DNA of 39,287 nt. It comes from a virus. The notes under the pieces were generated by a model. It worked only from the letters and a program-made list of their open reading frames with translations, was not told the DNA's origin and searched no databases. The translations under genes were made by a program, and so were the position numbers. This document shows positions 1-7,735 of the stretch, piece by piece (the stretch's first letter is position 1; each line of letters starts with the position of its first letter). The stretch is from positions 1-39,287 of the IMG/VR virus record IMGVR_UViG_3300024353_000003; one strand, given 5' to 3'.

Positions 1-127
1 CCGAGTTCGCCACGTTCGTCAAGACCACGATGGCCCCCGGCGGCGAGGCCGCCGGCAGCCAGGACGGCGAGGAAGGACTGGCCGGCCTGACGATGGAAAT
101 AGAACGCAATCTCGCCATGTTTCTGCC
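1..127. repeat. Terminal overlap, left copy (circular contig)
   Basis: These 127 bases are identical to 39161..39287. The portal reading frame is continuous when the two copies are merged, so the molecule closes into a 39,160-bp circle. A length of exactly 127 is a typical assembler k-mer, so I read this as an assembly overlap of a circular or circularly permuted genome, not as a phage direct terminal repeat. Confidence 0.93.
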
Positions 128-725
128 CGAGGGTTGGGAACCCGCCCAGATCAAGGCCGAGCAGCCCGCCACGACGTACCCCGAGTTCAAGGGCGAGATC
201 GTCTCCGAGATCGCCCGCTGCCTCGGCATTCCGCGAAACATCGCGGCCTTGGATTCATCGAAGTACAACTATGCGTCGGGGAGACTCGATCACCAGCTCT
301 ATCTCCGCGGCATCCGCGTCGACCAGGCGGATCTCGAGGCCGTCGCCCTCGATCCGATCCTGGCGGCCTGGCTCGCCGAGGCGAAGCGTGTGCCCGGCCT
401 GCTGCGCCAGGGCGCGTGGCTCGACGAGGACGACCCCCACGGATGGTTCTGGTGTGGGATCGAGGAGGTCGACCCGCGATGGGCCAAGGCCGATATCGCG
501 CGCGTCAAGGCCGGCCTCTTGAGCGAGGCCGAGTACCACGCCGGACGGGGCCGCGACTGGGAGGATGAGCAGGATCAGCGCGAGCGCGAGGCCAGGGGCC
601 GGCACAAGCGCGGCCTGCCCGACCCTGCCACCATCAAGGCCGCCGGCGAACTCGTCGAGGCCTTTGTCCGTCATGCGACGGACCTGGCCGACGAGGATGA
701 GGAGACCGCCGATGCCGCGCACTAA
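1..725 (+). CDS. Portal protein, C-terminal part (gene continues from 38380 across the joint)
   Basis: This is the C-terminal portion of a lambda-family (Phage_portal_2) portal protein, the dodecameric ring at the head vertex through which DNA is packaged. The first bases are in frame with the ATG at 38380. Merged at the 127-bp overlap, the gene is 1506 nt, giving 501 aa, the usual size of the family. Family-typical features are the conserved SKYNYASGRLDHQLYLRGI-like segment at about 270..330 and a charged, Glu/Asp-rich C-terminal tail. The stop at 723..725 overlaps the ATG of the protease-capsid gene at 712 by 14 bases, implying translational coupling. There is no start in this part; the internal ATG at 30 is not the real start. 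Confidence 0.93.
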   Translation, partial: EFATFVKTTMAPGGEAAGSQDGEEGLAGLTMEIERNLAMFLPEGWEPAQIKAEQPATTYPEFKGEIVSEIARCLGIPRNIAALDSSKYNYASGRLDHQLYLRGIRVDQADLEAVALDPILAAWLAEAKRVPGLLRQGAWLDEDDPHGWFWCGIEEVDPRWAKADIARVKAGLLSEAEYHAGRGRDWEDEQDQREREARGRHKRGLPDPATIKAAGELVEAFVRHATDLADEDEETADAAH

Positions 726-2865
726 GCGAAAGCGCACGCCGGCCCGGGCGCCCGCCCGGATCGAGGCATCGCTCGAGGCGGTTCCGGACGAACTCGCCCT
801 GCCCGGCGAGGTGACCGTCCTGGAGGCCGCCGCCGGCGACGGCGGCGAGAAGCCCCCGCGCCTGAAGATCGTGGCCTATACAGGCGGCGTTCTCGAAATG
901 GATGAATGGCCCGCGCCGGTGGTCGCGCACCTGGACGGCCTCCGCCTCCCCAAAAGCCTCCCCGTTCTGGCGGACCACGACCGGACACGGCCCCTGGGGC
1001 ACGGATCGCCTGCCATCATCGAGGGACGCCTCCAGGTCGACGGTCTGGTTTCGATGCCGCAGACCAACCCGGTCGTGCGCGACTTTGTCGCGTCGGCCAA
1101 GATCGGCTTTCCGTGGCAGGCCTCAATCGGCGCCAGACCGACGAAGATCGCCTATCACGACGAGGGCTCGGAATTCGAGGCCAACGGCCAGAATTTCAAG
1201 GCTGGCAACCGGGGCCTGTACGAAGTGCAGGAAGCCGCTCTGAGGGAAGTAAGTATCTGTACCCTCGGCGCGGATCAGAAGACCAAGGTCGCGGTGGCCG
1301 CAAGGGCCGCCGCCAACAAACCGGAGGACGAGAACATGAATTTCGACCAGTGGCTTAAGGCCCGGGGCAAGGACCCGGCCAAACTCTCCGACGTCGAGCG
1401 CACCGATCTCCAGGCCCAGTTCGACGCGGAGCAGTCCGCGCCGCCCCCGGCGCCGACGCCGACACCGCCGGCCGCCAAGCCCGCCAAGCCCGCCGATTCC
1501 GCCGACCCCGACGCGATGCCCGACGCCATCCGCGCCCGGGCCGTCGAGGATGAGCGCAAGCGTGTGGTCGACATCGAGGCCGCATGCAAGGGGCTGGAAC
1601 CCGAAACGGTCGGCGACCTCAAGGCGAAGGCGATGGCCGGCGATCTGACGCCGGACGGTCTGAGGCATGCGCTCCTGGACCGCCTGCGCGAATCGCGGCC
1701 CGCCGCGCCGACCGTTCTCAGCGCCCACGTACCGGCCGATCTGCGGACCCTCGAGGCCGCCCTGTGCCTCGGGTACGGCGTGGCGCCCGAGAAGGACCTC
1801 CTGGTCTCCTACGGCGAAGAGACCCTGAACACCGCCGACCGGTACCGGACGGTCGGTTTCCGGCGCACCCTCGAGATGGCCGCCGCGATGGGGGGCGTCG
1901 AACTGCCGATCTCGGTCGACGCCCAGTGGATCCGGGCCGCTTTCTCCACCAGCGGCCTCTCGGGCATCGTCGGCAACGTGGCCAACAAGGCCCTGGCCGC
2001 CGCCTTCAGCGCCACGCGCCAGATCGCCCCGCGCATCGCGCGCGCGGCGAGCCACGTCAACTTCCACACCCACACCGTCTACAGCCTCGCCCTGTCGGGC
2101 GACCTCGAGGAGGTCGGGCCGACGGGCGAACTGAAGCACCTCGAGCTGTCCGAAGAGTCGTGGACGCGGCAGGTGAAGACTCGCGGCGCGGTCCTTTCGA
2201 TCTCGCGGACCGACGTGGTCAATGACGAACTCGGGGCGTTCGTCGACAACGCCCGGCGCCTGGGCCGGAAGGCCGCCGTGGCCCGCGAGCGGGCGACGGC
2301 GCTTCTGCTGAACGCCACCGGCGCGGGGACCAGTTTCTTCACCACCGCGCACAAGAACTACCAGGCGGGTGCGGATACGGCCCTGGCCATCGCGGCGCTG
2401 ACGGCCGCCGTGCAGCTCTTCCGCGACCAGACCGGTCCGTCGAAAGATCCGGTTTCAATCGAGCCCCGGATCCTTCTCGTGCCGACGGCGCTCGAAGAGC
2501 CGGCCAAGGCCCTCATGGACCGGGCCGCCCAGATGATCGCCGTCGCCCTCGGCTCGACGACCGCCAAGGAGAAAGCACCGAACGTCAACGTCTGGGCCGG
2601 CCAGTTCGAGCCCCTGGCGTGGGAGTGGCTCTCCAAGACGATCGGCAAGACCGCCGGCTCCAGCACGGGCTGGTACCTGCTGGCCGACCCGAACGACGTC
2701 CCGGCCGTCGAACTGGCGTACCTCAACGGCCGGCAGGAACCGGTCGTGGAGTACTTCGGCCTCAGTCAGGAGGTCTCCACCCTCGGCGTCTCATGGCGCG
2801 TGTACTACGACTTCGGCGCCGCCCTGGCCGAGTACCGGGCCGGCGTGAAGTCGAAGGGCGCATAA
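712..2865 (+). CDS. Fused prohead protease, scaffold and major capsid protein
   Basis: A 717-aa polyprotein. Residues about 45-195 resemble a Caudovirus prohead serine protease (S78/Mu-like type), with candidate catalytic His89 (in LADHDRT), Ser138 (in QASIG) and Glu179 (in REVSIC). Residues about 209-330 are Pro/Ala/Lys-rich and charged, as expected for a scaffold or delta domain. Residues about 360-717 match the Mu gpT-like HK97-fold major capsid family, including WTRQVKTRGAVLSISRTDVVNDELG. The ATG at 712 overlaps the portal stop. An open reading frame extends upstream to 565, but only in the shadow of the portal gene. An internal in-frame ATG at 1336 with a near-perfect ribosome binding site probably gives a separate capsid product. 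The three-part domain assignment is by family resemblance, and the processing sites are inferred. Confidence 0.88.
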   Translation: MPRTKRKRTPARAPARIEASLEAVPDELALPGEVTVLEAAAGDGGEKPPRLKIVAYTGGVLEMDEWPAPVVAHLDGLRLPKSLPVLADHDRTRPLGHGSPAIIEGRLQVDGLVSMPQTNPVVRDFVASAKIGFPWQASIGARPTKIAYHDEGSEFEANGQNFKAGNRGLYEVQEAALREVSICTLGADQKTKVAVAARAAANKPEDENMNFDQWLKARGKDPAKLSDVERTDLQAQFDAEQSAPPPAPTPTPPAAKPAKPADSADPDAMPDAIRARAVEDERKRVVDIEAACKGLEPETVGDLKAKAMAGDLTPDGLRHALLDRLRESRPAAPTVLSAHVPADLRTLEAALCLGYGVAPEKDLLVSYGEETLNTADRYRTVGFRRTLEMAAAMGGVELPISVDAQWIRAAFSTSGLSGIVGNVANKALAAAFSATRQIAPRIARAASHVNFHTHTVYSLALSGDLEEVGPTGELKHLELSEESWTRQVKTRGAVLSISRTDVVNDELGAFVDNARRLGRKAAVARERATALLLNATGAGTSFFTTAHKNYQAGADTALAIAALTAAVQLFRDQTGPSKDPVSIEPRILLVPTALEEPAKALMDRAAQMIAVALGSTTAKEKAPNVNVWAGQFEPLAWEWLSKTIGKTAGSSTGWYLLADPNDVPAVELAYLNGRQEPVVEYFGLSQEVSTLGVSWRVYYDFGAALAEYRAGVKSKGA
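1323..1338 (+). promoter_or_regulatory. Internal RBS and start codon for free capsid precursor
   Basis: GGAGG at 1323..1327 lies 8 nt before an in-frame ATG at 1336, which is codon 209 of the fusion gene. This is optimal Shine-Dalgarno geometry inside a coding region. The product starting MNFDQWLKARG would be 509 aa and contain only scaffold and capsid. It is better than chance spacing would suggest, and it falls exactly at the protease/scaffold boundary. Confidence 0.65.
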
Positions 2866-2873
2866 ACCGAAAC

Positions 2874-2898
2874 GAGCCGCGAGCGCGAGCGAGCGGAC
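2874..2898 (+). repeat. GAGC-rich intergenic repeat, copy 1
   Basis: A 25-base element beginning GAGCCGCGAGCG and ending GAGCGAGCGGAC lies in the 103-bp gap after the capsid gene. A partial copy (GCGCGAGCGAGCGG) follows at 2915..2928. The same element recurs at 4902..4926 and, with a few changes, at 6763..6787. A short form lies near 6038..6052. Each copy sits just upstream of a ribosome binding site. The function is unknown. Confidence 0.8.
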
Positions 2899-2968
2899 CA
2901 ACAACCAGCCGCCGGCGCGAGCGAGCGGCCGGGCACCCCGCCACGGCGGGTAAAAAGGAGATTCAGAG

Positions 2969-3814
2969 ATGACGCAAGCACGGTTCGTGCAGGAAGGCCT
3001 CTCCATCGACCACACGCCCGCCCTCGACGTGCTGGGCGGCGACGTGGTCATCATCGGCTCGCTCGTCGGCATCGCCAAGCGCGGGATCGCCGCCGACGTC
3101 CTCGGTGCCATCGCCCTGACCGGCGTCTTCGACGTCGTCCAGGCGGCCGTCGTCTTCACGGCCGGCGATGCGGTCTACTGGGACGCCGATGGCAGCCCGG
3201 TGGGCGGCGAGGCGGAATCCGGCGCCGCGACCTCCACGGCGACCGACAACACCTTCATGGGCTTCGCCCTGGTCACCACGGAGGCTACGGATGCGACGGT
3301 CCGGCTCGTGCTGCGGAGCGTCGAGGCGAGCGCGGCCGAGAGCCTCTCACTTGGCCAGCTCGGCGACGTGGGCGCCGTCGTGTACACGGCCGGCCACATC
3401 ATCGTGGCCGACGGCGACTCCTACGAGGACGTGCCGGTCTCCGGCGATGCGACGCTCGCCGGCAACGGCGCGTTGACACTGGCCGATGTCCTGACGGCGG
3501 CGATTGCCGACCCCGGCGACGCCGAGGCGATCCCCGTCACCAAGAGCGGCACGTGCCCGCTCGTCACGGCCGCCGCCGAGACGCGGACGCTGGCCATCCC
3601 CGATCACGCCGGCCAACTGCTGAACCTGGGGTTCAAGACCGACGTCGGCGACTGTGTCGTCACGGTCGCCAGCGCCGTCAATCAGACGGGCAACAACACG
3701 CTGACCTTCGCCAACGAGGGCGAGCAGATCCTGCTCGTGGCCATCGAGAACGGCGCGGCCCTGGCGTGGCGCGTGGTCTGCAGCGACGGCGTGACGCTGA
3801 GCACTGAGGGGTAA
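2969..3814 (+). CDS. DUF2190-type capsid decoration protein with C-terminal extension
   Basis: 281 aa. Residues 1-115 resemble DUF2190, a small beta-rich family encoded directly after the capsid gene in many phages and regarded as a capsid decoration protein. The hallmark is the VFDVVQAA..FTAGDAVYWDADG segment followed by a glycine/alanine-rich loop. Residues about 115-281 are an added Ala/Thr/Val-rich beta-type region with no family I recognise, perhaps a head-fibre or adhesion domain. AAGGAG lies 9 nt before the ATG. The position right after the capsid gene supports a head-surface role. Confidence 0.75.
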   Translation: MTQARFVQEGLSIDHTPALDVLGGDVVIIGSLVGIAKRGIAADVLGAIALTGVFDVVQAAVVFTAGDAVYWDADGSPVGGEAESGAATSTATDNTFMGFALVTTEATDATVRLVLRSVEASAAESLSLGQLGDVGAVVYTAGHIIVADGDSYEDVPVSGDATLAGNGALTLADVLTAAIADPGDAEAIPVTKSGTCPLVTAAAETRTLAIPDHAGQLLNLGFKTDVGDCVVTVASAVNQTGNNTLTFANEGEQILLVAIENGAALAWRVVCSDGVTLSTEG

Positions 3815-3844
3815 GACCGCCTAGGCCACGCGTGGAGCGAGGTG

Positions 3845-4231
3845 ATGGCCGACATGCTCGGAGAGGCCAGCGCGTGGATTGAGACCATGCGGGTGGCCCA
3901 CATCTCCCGCGCGGTCACGTACCAGCGGGGCGGCGACCTCATCGAGGTCCGGGCGACGATCGGCCGCAAGGCCTACGAGGTGGCCGACGAGTACGGCGCC
4001 GTGATCCAGGTCGATGCGACCGACTTCATCGTCGCGGCGGTCGACCTCGTGCTCGGCGGCGAAGTGATCGAGCCGCAGCCGGGCGATCGCGTGCGGATGA
4101 TGACCGCGACCGGCGTGGAGGTTTACGAGGTCCTGGCGCCCGGCCCCGGAATGCCGCACTACGAACCGGCCGACCCGTACCGGGGGGTCTGGCGGATCCA
4201 TACGAAACACGTGGCGAGCGAAGAGGCCTGA
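3845..4231 (+). CDS. Putative head-tail joining protein
   Basis: 128 aa. I do not recognise a named family with certainty. The protein is acidic and beta-rich, and it lies between the decoration protein and a tail-terminator-like gene, where lambda FII or head-completion proteins are usually encoded. The segment VEVYEVLAPGPG..WRIHTKH resembles the loop-and-strand pattern of head-tail joining proteins. The ATG at 3845 is preferred because GGAG (3834..3837) is 7 nt away. An adjacent in-frame GTG at 3842 is possible. The gene ends 2 nt before the next start. Confidence 0.55.
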   Translation: MADMLGEASAWIETMRVAHISRAVTYQRGGDLIEVRATIGRKAYEVADEYGAVIQVDATDFIVAAVDLVLGGEVIEPQPGDRVRMMTATGVEVYEVLAPGPGMPHYEPADPYRGVWRIHTKHVASEEA

Positions 4232-4233
4232 AC

Positions 4234-4425
4234 GTGACCAAACACCAGGTCAAGATCGACGGCGAGGCGAGCGATCACGACCTCCTCATCCGCATCGACG
4301 AGCGGCTTCGGAAGGTCGACGCGTGTCTCTCGAATCACCTGCACCGTCACTGGCGCGTGACAGTCATCGCGCTGACGGTCGCGGCGGGCGCCATCGCGGC
4401 GGCCATCATGCACAGTCTCACGTAG
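4234..4425 (+). CDS. Small single-span membrane protein (XhlA/holin-like topology)
   Basis: 63 aa, GTG start. Residues 12-35 form a charged amphipathic helix (DLLIRIDERLRKVDACLSNH) and residues 41-60 a clear transmembrane helix (VTVIALTVAAGAIAAAIM). This is the layout of XhlA-type holin-associated proteins, but no endolysin lies nearby and the gene is embedded in the head-tail region. It could also be a membrane-associated adsorption or exclusion peptide. The gene is translationally coupled to the upstream gene (2-nt gap), so expression is late. Confidence 0.5.
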   Translation: MTKHQVKIDGEASDHDLLIRIDERLRKVDACLSNHLHRHWRVTVIALTVAAGAIAAAIMHSLT

Positions 4426-4439
4426 AGGAGACTCTATCG

Positions 4440-4871
4440 GTGTCCACCATCATCAAGATCGCCGACGGCGTCCGCGGCGAACTGAACCGCGGGTCCTGGC
4501 GCGAGGAGTTCGTGGCCGAGCGGCGCTATCGGCCCCTGTACGACCTCAAAGACATGAAGGACGTCCACGTGTCGGTCGTCCCCAGGGCGGTCACCGAGAC
4601 AATCCAGAACCGCGGCCGGACGCAGGGCGACTACACGGTGGACGTGGCGGTGCAGAAGAAGGTCGCCGGCGACGAGCAGACCGACGGCCTGATGAAGCTC
4701 GTGGAGGAGATCGCCCGCCACTTCCGGTTCCGCCGCCTCAAATTGCTCGGCGGCGAGGAGGCTGTCTGGATCGGGACGATCAACATGCCGATCTACGCCC
4801 CCGATCACCTGGCCGAACTCGGCCAGTTCACCAGCGTTTTGAGCCTGACGTTCCGGGCCCTCTCGACTTAG
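4440..4871 (+). CDS. Putative tail terminator/completion protein
   Basis: 143 aa, GTG start with GAGGAG at 4425..4430, 9 nt upstream. The open frame extends back to 4323, but that part only shadows the preceding gene. The protein has alternating strands and helices (STIIKIADGVRGELN at the N-terminus; a VDVAVQKKV strand; a C-terminal LSLTFRAL strand). The position directly before the tail tube gene matches gpU-like tail terminator proteins. The family is inferred from synteny and general pattern, not from a diagnostic motif. Confidence 0.55.
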   Translation: MSTIIKIADGVRGELNRGSWREEFVAERRYRPLYDLKDMKDVHVSVVPRAVTETIQNRGRTQGDYTVDVAVQKKVAGDEQTDGLMKLVEEIARHFRFRRLKLLGGEEAVWIGTINMPIYAPDHLAELGQFTSVLSLTFRALST

Positions 4872-4901
4872 TCGGCCCGGACGAGCCCGCCACAGGCGGG
4901 C

Positions 4902-4926
4902 GAGCCGCGAGCGCGAGCGAGCGGAC
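4902..4926 (+). repeat. GAGC-rich intergenic repeat, copy 2
   Basis: The sequence is identical over 25 bases to copy 1 at 2874..2898. It lies in the 73-bp gap before the tail-tube gene, and its end is only 4 nt from the AAGGAG of that gene. A short inverted repeat (CCCGCC/GGCGGG, about 4885..4900) sits just before it. Confidence 0.8.
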
Positions 4927-4944
4927 ACAAAAGGAGATGTGACA

Positions 4945-5388
4945 ATGGGCCAGAAATTCGGGTATGAGGCCAAACTCTACCGCAACACGGGGACCTATGC
5001 GTCGCCGGTTTGGAATGAGGTCCCGAACGTCAAGGACCTGTCGGTGGACATCGGCGCCGATGAGGCCGACGTCAGCACACGCAAGAACGCGGGGTTCAAG
5101 GCCACCGCCCAGGGCCTGAAGGACGCGCCGGTCGAGTTCGGCATGGTCTGGGACACCGAGGACCTCGACTTTTCGGCGTTTCAGGACGCGTTCTTCGACG
5201 GGACGCCCATCGAGGTTGCGGTCATGGACGGCGACATCGCGGTCGCGGGCTCCGAAGGCCTGCGGGCGACGATGGCCGTGATGGGCTTCAGCCGGAACGA
5301 ACCGCTCGGCGAAGCCCTCAGCGTGGCCGTCAGCCTCAAGCCGACCTACGCCGACAACCCGCCGGAATGGCACGTCGTGCCGGCGTAA
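4945..5388 (+). CDS. Major tail tube protein
   Basis: 147 aa. The order VPNVKDLSVDIGADEADVSTRKNAGFK, then a variable loop, then GTPIEVAVMDGDIA..LRATMAVMGFSRNEPL..VAVSLKPTY is typical of long-tail phage tube proteins, which polymerise around the tape measure. AAGGAG at 4931..4936 is 8 nt from the ATG at 4945. A GTG at 4939 is in frame but too close to the RBS. Position and size support the call. A flexible, long-tailed morphology is implied. I see no sheath gene, so a siphovirus-like particle is most likely. Confidence 0.75.
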   Translation: MGQKFGYEAKLYRNTGTYASPVWNEVPNVKDLSVDIGADEADVSTRKNAGFKATAQGLKDAPVEFGMVWDTEDLDFSAFQDAFFDGTPIEVAVMDGDIAVAGSEGLRATMAVMGFSRNEPLGEALSVAVSLKPTYADNPPEWHVVPA

Positions 5389-5467
5389 AGAGAGCCCCAA
5401 GCACTAGCGCGGGGATCCGTCCAACCGGCGGCGCGGCCGTTCGGTCCGACGGAAAGGAGAACGAAAC

Positions 5468-6034
5468 ATGGCCACCCATCTTACGAACCTTTCGGCGCGG
5501 CTGACCGTCGCGCTGTCGGCGGCGGCCCAGAAGGCCATCGACCTCGCGACGCCCGAGGCGAAGCTCAGCATGAAGCGCGTCATCGACCTCGCGTTCGGGG
5601 CGGGCGCGGGCAAGGCCGACCTGATCTGGTGGGACCGGCGCCTGGTTGTGAAGGACTCGGCCGACGACCTCGATCTGGCCGCCGTCCTGGTCGACGCCTT
5701 CAATCAGGTGCTGACCTTTGCAAACGTCAAGGTCATCCTCGTGATCAACCGATCGGATGAAGCGATGGTCGGGGAGGGTGTCGGCGGCGGGGATCACCCG
5801 GCGACCGACGCCGCACTGAAGGTCGGCGGTGCGGCCTCGGCGGAGTTCCAGGGTCCGTTCACGGCCACCGGCGACGCCATCACCGTGCCCGCCGGCGGCG
5901 CTTTCGCAATCATAAGGGCCGACGCCGACGGTTGGGTCGTGACGCCGACAAGCGCCGACATACTCGGCATCACCAATCTCGACGCCGATGACGAGGCCCT
6001 GTACGACATCGTGATCGTGGGCGAGTCGGCCTGA
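5468..6034 (+). CDS. Virion structural protein
   Basis: 188 aa. The middle and C-terminus (LDLAAVLVDAFNQVLTFANVKVILV, then FQGPF, ITVPAGGAFAIIRADADGWVV, and YDIVIVGESA) have a repeating beta-strand plan. I associate this with a recurring family of small phage virion proteins next to the tail tube gene, often left as hypothetical or minor tail proteins. The assignment is from remembered resemblance, not a named domain. The gene has a strong AAGGAG, and the neighbours are tail tube and tail chaperone, so a tail or neck location is likely. Confidence 0.55.
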   Translation: MATHLTNLSARLTVALSAAAQKAIDLATPEAKLSMKRVIDLAFGAGAGKADLIWWDRRLVVKDSADDLDLAAVLVDAFNQVLTFANVKVILVINRSDEAMVGEGVGGGDHPATDAALKVGGAASAEFQGPFTATGDAITVPAGGAFAIIRADADGWVVTPTSADILGITNLDADDEALYDIVIVGESA

Positions 6035-6066
6035 CCAAGCCGCGAGAGCGGAAGGAGATCTCAGGC

Positions 6067-6534
6067 GTGGCCTCATTCGACGACAGCGACGGGCGGTCCT
6101 GGACGCTGCGGATCGACGTGAACACCATCCGCCGCGTCCGCGACGCCCTGGACGTGGACCTGCCGGACCTGGCAGGCGGCCCGCTGCTGGACCGCGTGGC
6201 CGGCGACCCGGTGCTCCTCGTGGACATCCTGTACGTCCTCTGCCGCGGCCAAGCCGAGGAGCGCTCCGTGGAGGCCGAGGCCTTCGGCGCGGCGATGGTC
6301 GGCGACGCCATCGATCGGGCGACCAGCGCCCTGCTGGAGGCCCTCGCGGATTTTTGCCCGAGCCGCGAGGCGGCGCTCATTCGGCAGATCCTGGAAGGGG
6401 GCCAGGCTCTCAGGGAACGGCTGCTGGCGCGGGCCGAGAAAAAGCTCGCGAAGGTGAACCTCGACAAGATGGCCGACAAGCTGGTCGCCGAATCTGGCGC
6501 CTCTGCCTCGAGTACGCCGCCATCGCAGGAATAG
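6067..6534 (+). CDS. Tail assembly chaperone, upstream (gpG-like) frame
   Basis: 155 aa, GTG start after AAGGAG. It is mostly helical and lies in the position of lambda G, between tail tube and tape measure. The chaperone normally coats the tape measure during tail assembly and is not kept in the virion. The start lies 32 nt after the previous stop. The second open frame (-1 relative to this one) overlaps the 3' end and lacks a good start of its own, so a gpG/gpGT-type programmed frameshift is likely. Confidence 0.6.
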   Translation: MASFDDSDGRSWTLRIDVNTIRRVRDALDVDLPDLAGGPLLDRVAGDPVLLVDILYVLCRGQAEERSVEAEAFGAAMVGDAIDRATSALLEALADFCPSREAALIRQILEGGQALRERLLARAEKKLAKVNLDKMADKLVAESGASASSTPPSQE

Positions 6535-6803
6535 AGCCCGGCCCGTACAGTTTGCGGGAACTGGGGTGGATGGCCAGGGGCTGGTCCCGGGACGCCTGGG
6601 ACCGCACGAGTTGGGTCCTGGCGCAGCAGGCGAACATCCACCGCGACCCGAAGAAACACAGGGTCTTCCGGCCCTCGGACTTCAATCCGTATGAGACGAA
6701 ACCGCAAAGGGGCATGCCGATCAACGCCCGCAACATCCACGTGTTGAAAAAGGTCTTTGTCGGAGCCGCGAGCACGAGCCAGCGGACAGGAGAATCGCCA
6801 TGA
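6438..6803 (+). CDS. Tail assembly chaperone, downstream (gpT-like) frame, probably reached by -1 frameshift
   Basis: This frame is open from upstream of 6438 to the stop at 6801..6803. It looks like real protein only from about 6490 (WRLCLEYAAIAGIEPGPYSLRELGWM, then VLAQQANIHRDPKKHRVFRPSDFNPY). The conserved-looking block precedes the first plausible starts (TTG 6552, ATG 6570), so independent initiation would truncate it. The shift needed from the upstream frame is -1. The best heptamer I see is G_AAA_AAG at 6438..6444, which is imperfect. The exact slip site is unresolved and the start coordinate is nominal. The stop overlaps the lipoprotein ATG (ATGA). Confidence 0.55.
   Translation, partial: EKAREGEPRQDGRQAGRRIWRLCLEYAAIAGIEPGPYSLRELGWMARGWSRDAWDRTSWVLAQQANIHRDPKKHRVFRPSDFNPYETKPQRGMPINARNIHVLKKVFVGAASTSQRTGESP
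6763..6787 (+). repeat. GAGC-rich repeat, copy 3 (diverged)
   Basis: A 25-base variant of the element at 2874 and 4902, beginning GAGCCGCGAGCACGAG. Here it overlaps the 3' end of the chaperone frame and lies immediately before the AGGAG of the lipoprotein gene. It keeps the same relation to the downstream ribosome binding site as the other copies. Confidence 0.65.
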
Positions 6804-7732
6804 AACGAGCACTGTCGGTGATGGTTGTTTTGGCCCTGTCGATCCTCCCCGGATGCGGGGGCGTCCTGCCCGGTTTCCGCATCGCCCCGGCGGAGGAGCA
6901 AAAACAGACGGCCCAGGTCGGCGCGGACCTGGCGGGCGTGGCCGCGACGTCGGGTCTGCCCCCGCGATCGGCCGCCGCCGCACAGATGGCCCAGGCCGCC
7001 CGCGCGGGTTCGGCTTACGCCGGGCCGCCGTCGGAGCCGGTGGACGTCTCCGACCTCGTGCCACCGGCCGTAACACGGGCCTGGGATCTCATGGAGCGTC
7101 GGGCCGAAGCCTTCGGAATCCGCGCCGACGTGCTCGATCGGACCGCAGAGATGACGGCCGAGGGCCTGGCGGACTTGGCCGCCGACATCGAGGGCCAGGC
7201 CAAGGTGAACGCCGACCGCGTCGTCTTTCGCGCGGCCGCCATCGTCCAGGGTCAGAAAATCGGGGCCGAACTTGCCGATGCGATCCCCCTGCCTGACCCG
7301 CTGGACATGACGCCCGAAGAGGCGGCGCGACTGAAGCGGCTCGACGCCGCGCTCAACAAAATTCAGGCGACGGCCGCCGCCCAAGCCGCTCGGCGGCCGA
7401 CGACCGGGGAGGTGGTCGAGGCCGCCGAGGGCCAGGCACTCGATACGCTGGACCGCGTGGGCCAGGCCCTCGAGGACTACGGTCTCTTGGCTCTGATCCC
7501 CGGCGCCGGCGGCGTCCTCTACGCCGTCCGCAAGCGCAAGGCGGCCCGCGAGGCCCAGGGACGCGAGGCCGAGGCGCAGCGCGCGGCCACCGAGGCCGCG
7601 CGGGCGGAGCGCGAGGCCCGCGAACAGGCCCTCGCCGCCCACAACGAGGTCGCCACGGTCGCGCAGGCCGCGATGGAGAAGGTCGCCCAGACCGCGATAG
7701 CCAACGGACATACGGCGCCGCCGGAGGGTTGA
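6800..7732 (+). CDS. Phage-encoded lipoprotein
   Basis: 310 aa. The N-terminus is a lipoprotein signal (basic MKR, hydrophobic core to residue 16, lipobox ILPGC with Cys19). The mature part is Ala/Glu-rich and helical. Around residues 232-247 a hydrophobic stretch (YGLLALIPGAGGVLYAV) is followed by a long charged coiled-coil-like tail rich in AREA/EREAR. It should be exported and membrane-anchored, possibly with a second membrane contact. Possible roles are lysis (outer spanin-like), exclusion of superinfecting phage, or a virion-released membrane protein. The sequence alone does not decide. Its place inside the tail operon is unusual. Confidence 0.7.
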   Translation: MKRALSVMVVLALSILPGCGGVLPGFRIAPAEEQKQTAQVGADLAGVAATSGLPPRSAAAAQMAQAARAGSAYAGPPSEPVDVSDLVPPAVTRAWDLMERRAEAFGIRADVLDRTAEMTAEGLADLAADIEGQAKVNADRVVFRAAAIVQGQKIGAELADAIPLPDPLDMTPEEAARLKRLDAALNKIQATAAAQAARRPTTGEVVEAAEGQALDTLDRVGQALEDYGLLALIPGAGGVLYAVRKRKAAREAQGREAEAQRAATEAARAEREAREQALAAHNEVATVAQAAMEKVAQTAIANGHTAPPEG

Positions 7733-7735
7733 GGC

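Noticed and set aside
1-127. Biological direct terminal repeat
   Set aside because: It is exactly 127 bp, lies inside the portal gene and restores the reading frame when merged, as expected of an assembler overlap.
1123-2352. Long minus-strand frame opposite the capsid gene
   Set aside because: Typical high-G+C antisense shadow with Gly/Arg/Val bias and no ribosome binding site.
6354-6803. Independent gene starting at TTG 6354
   Set aside because: The first 40 residues are Arg/Gly/Pro shadow sequence of the chaperone frame; a frameshift from 6067..6534 explains the protein-like part better.
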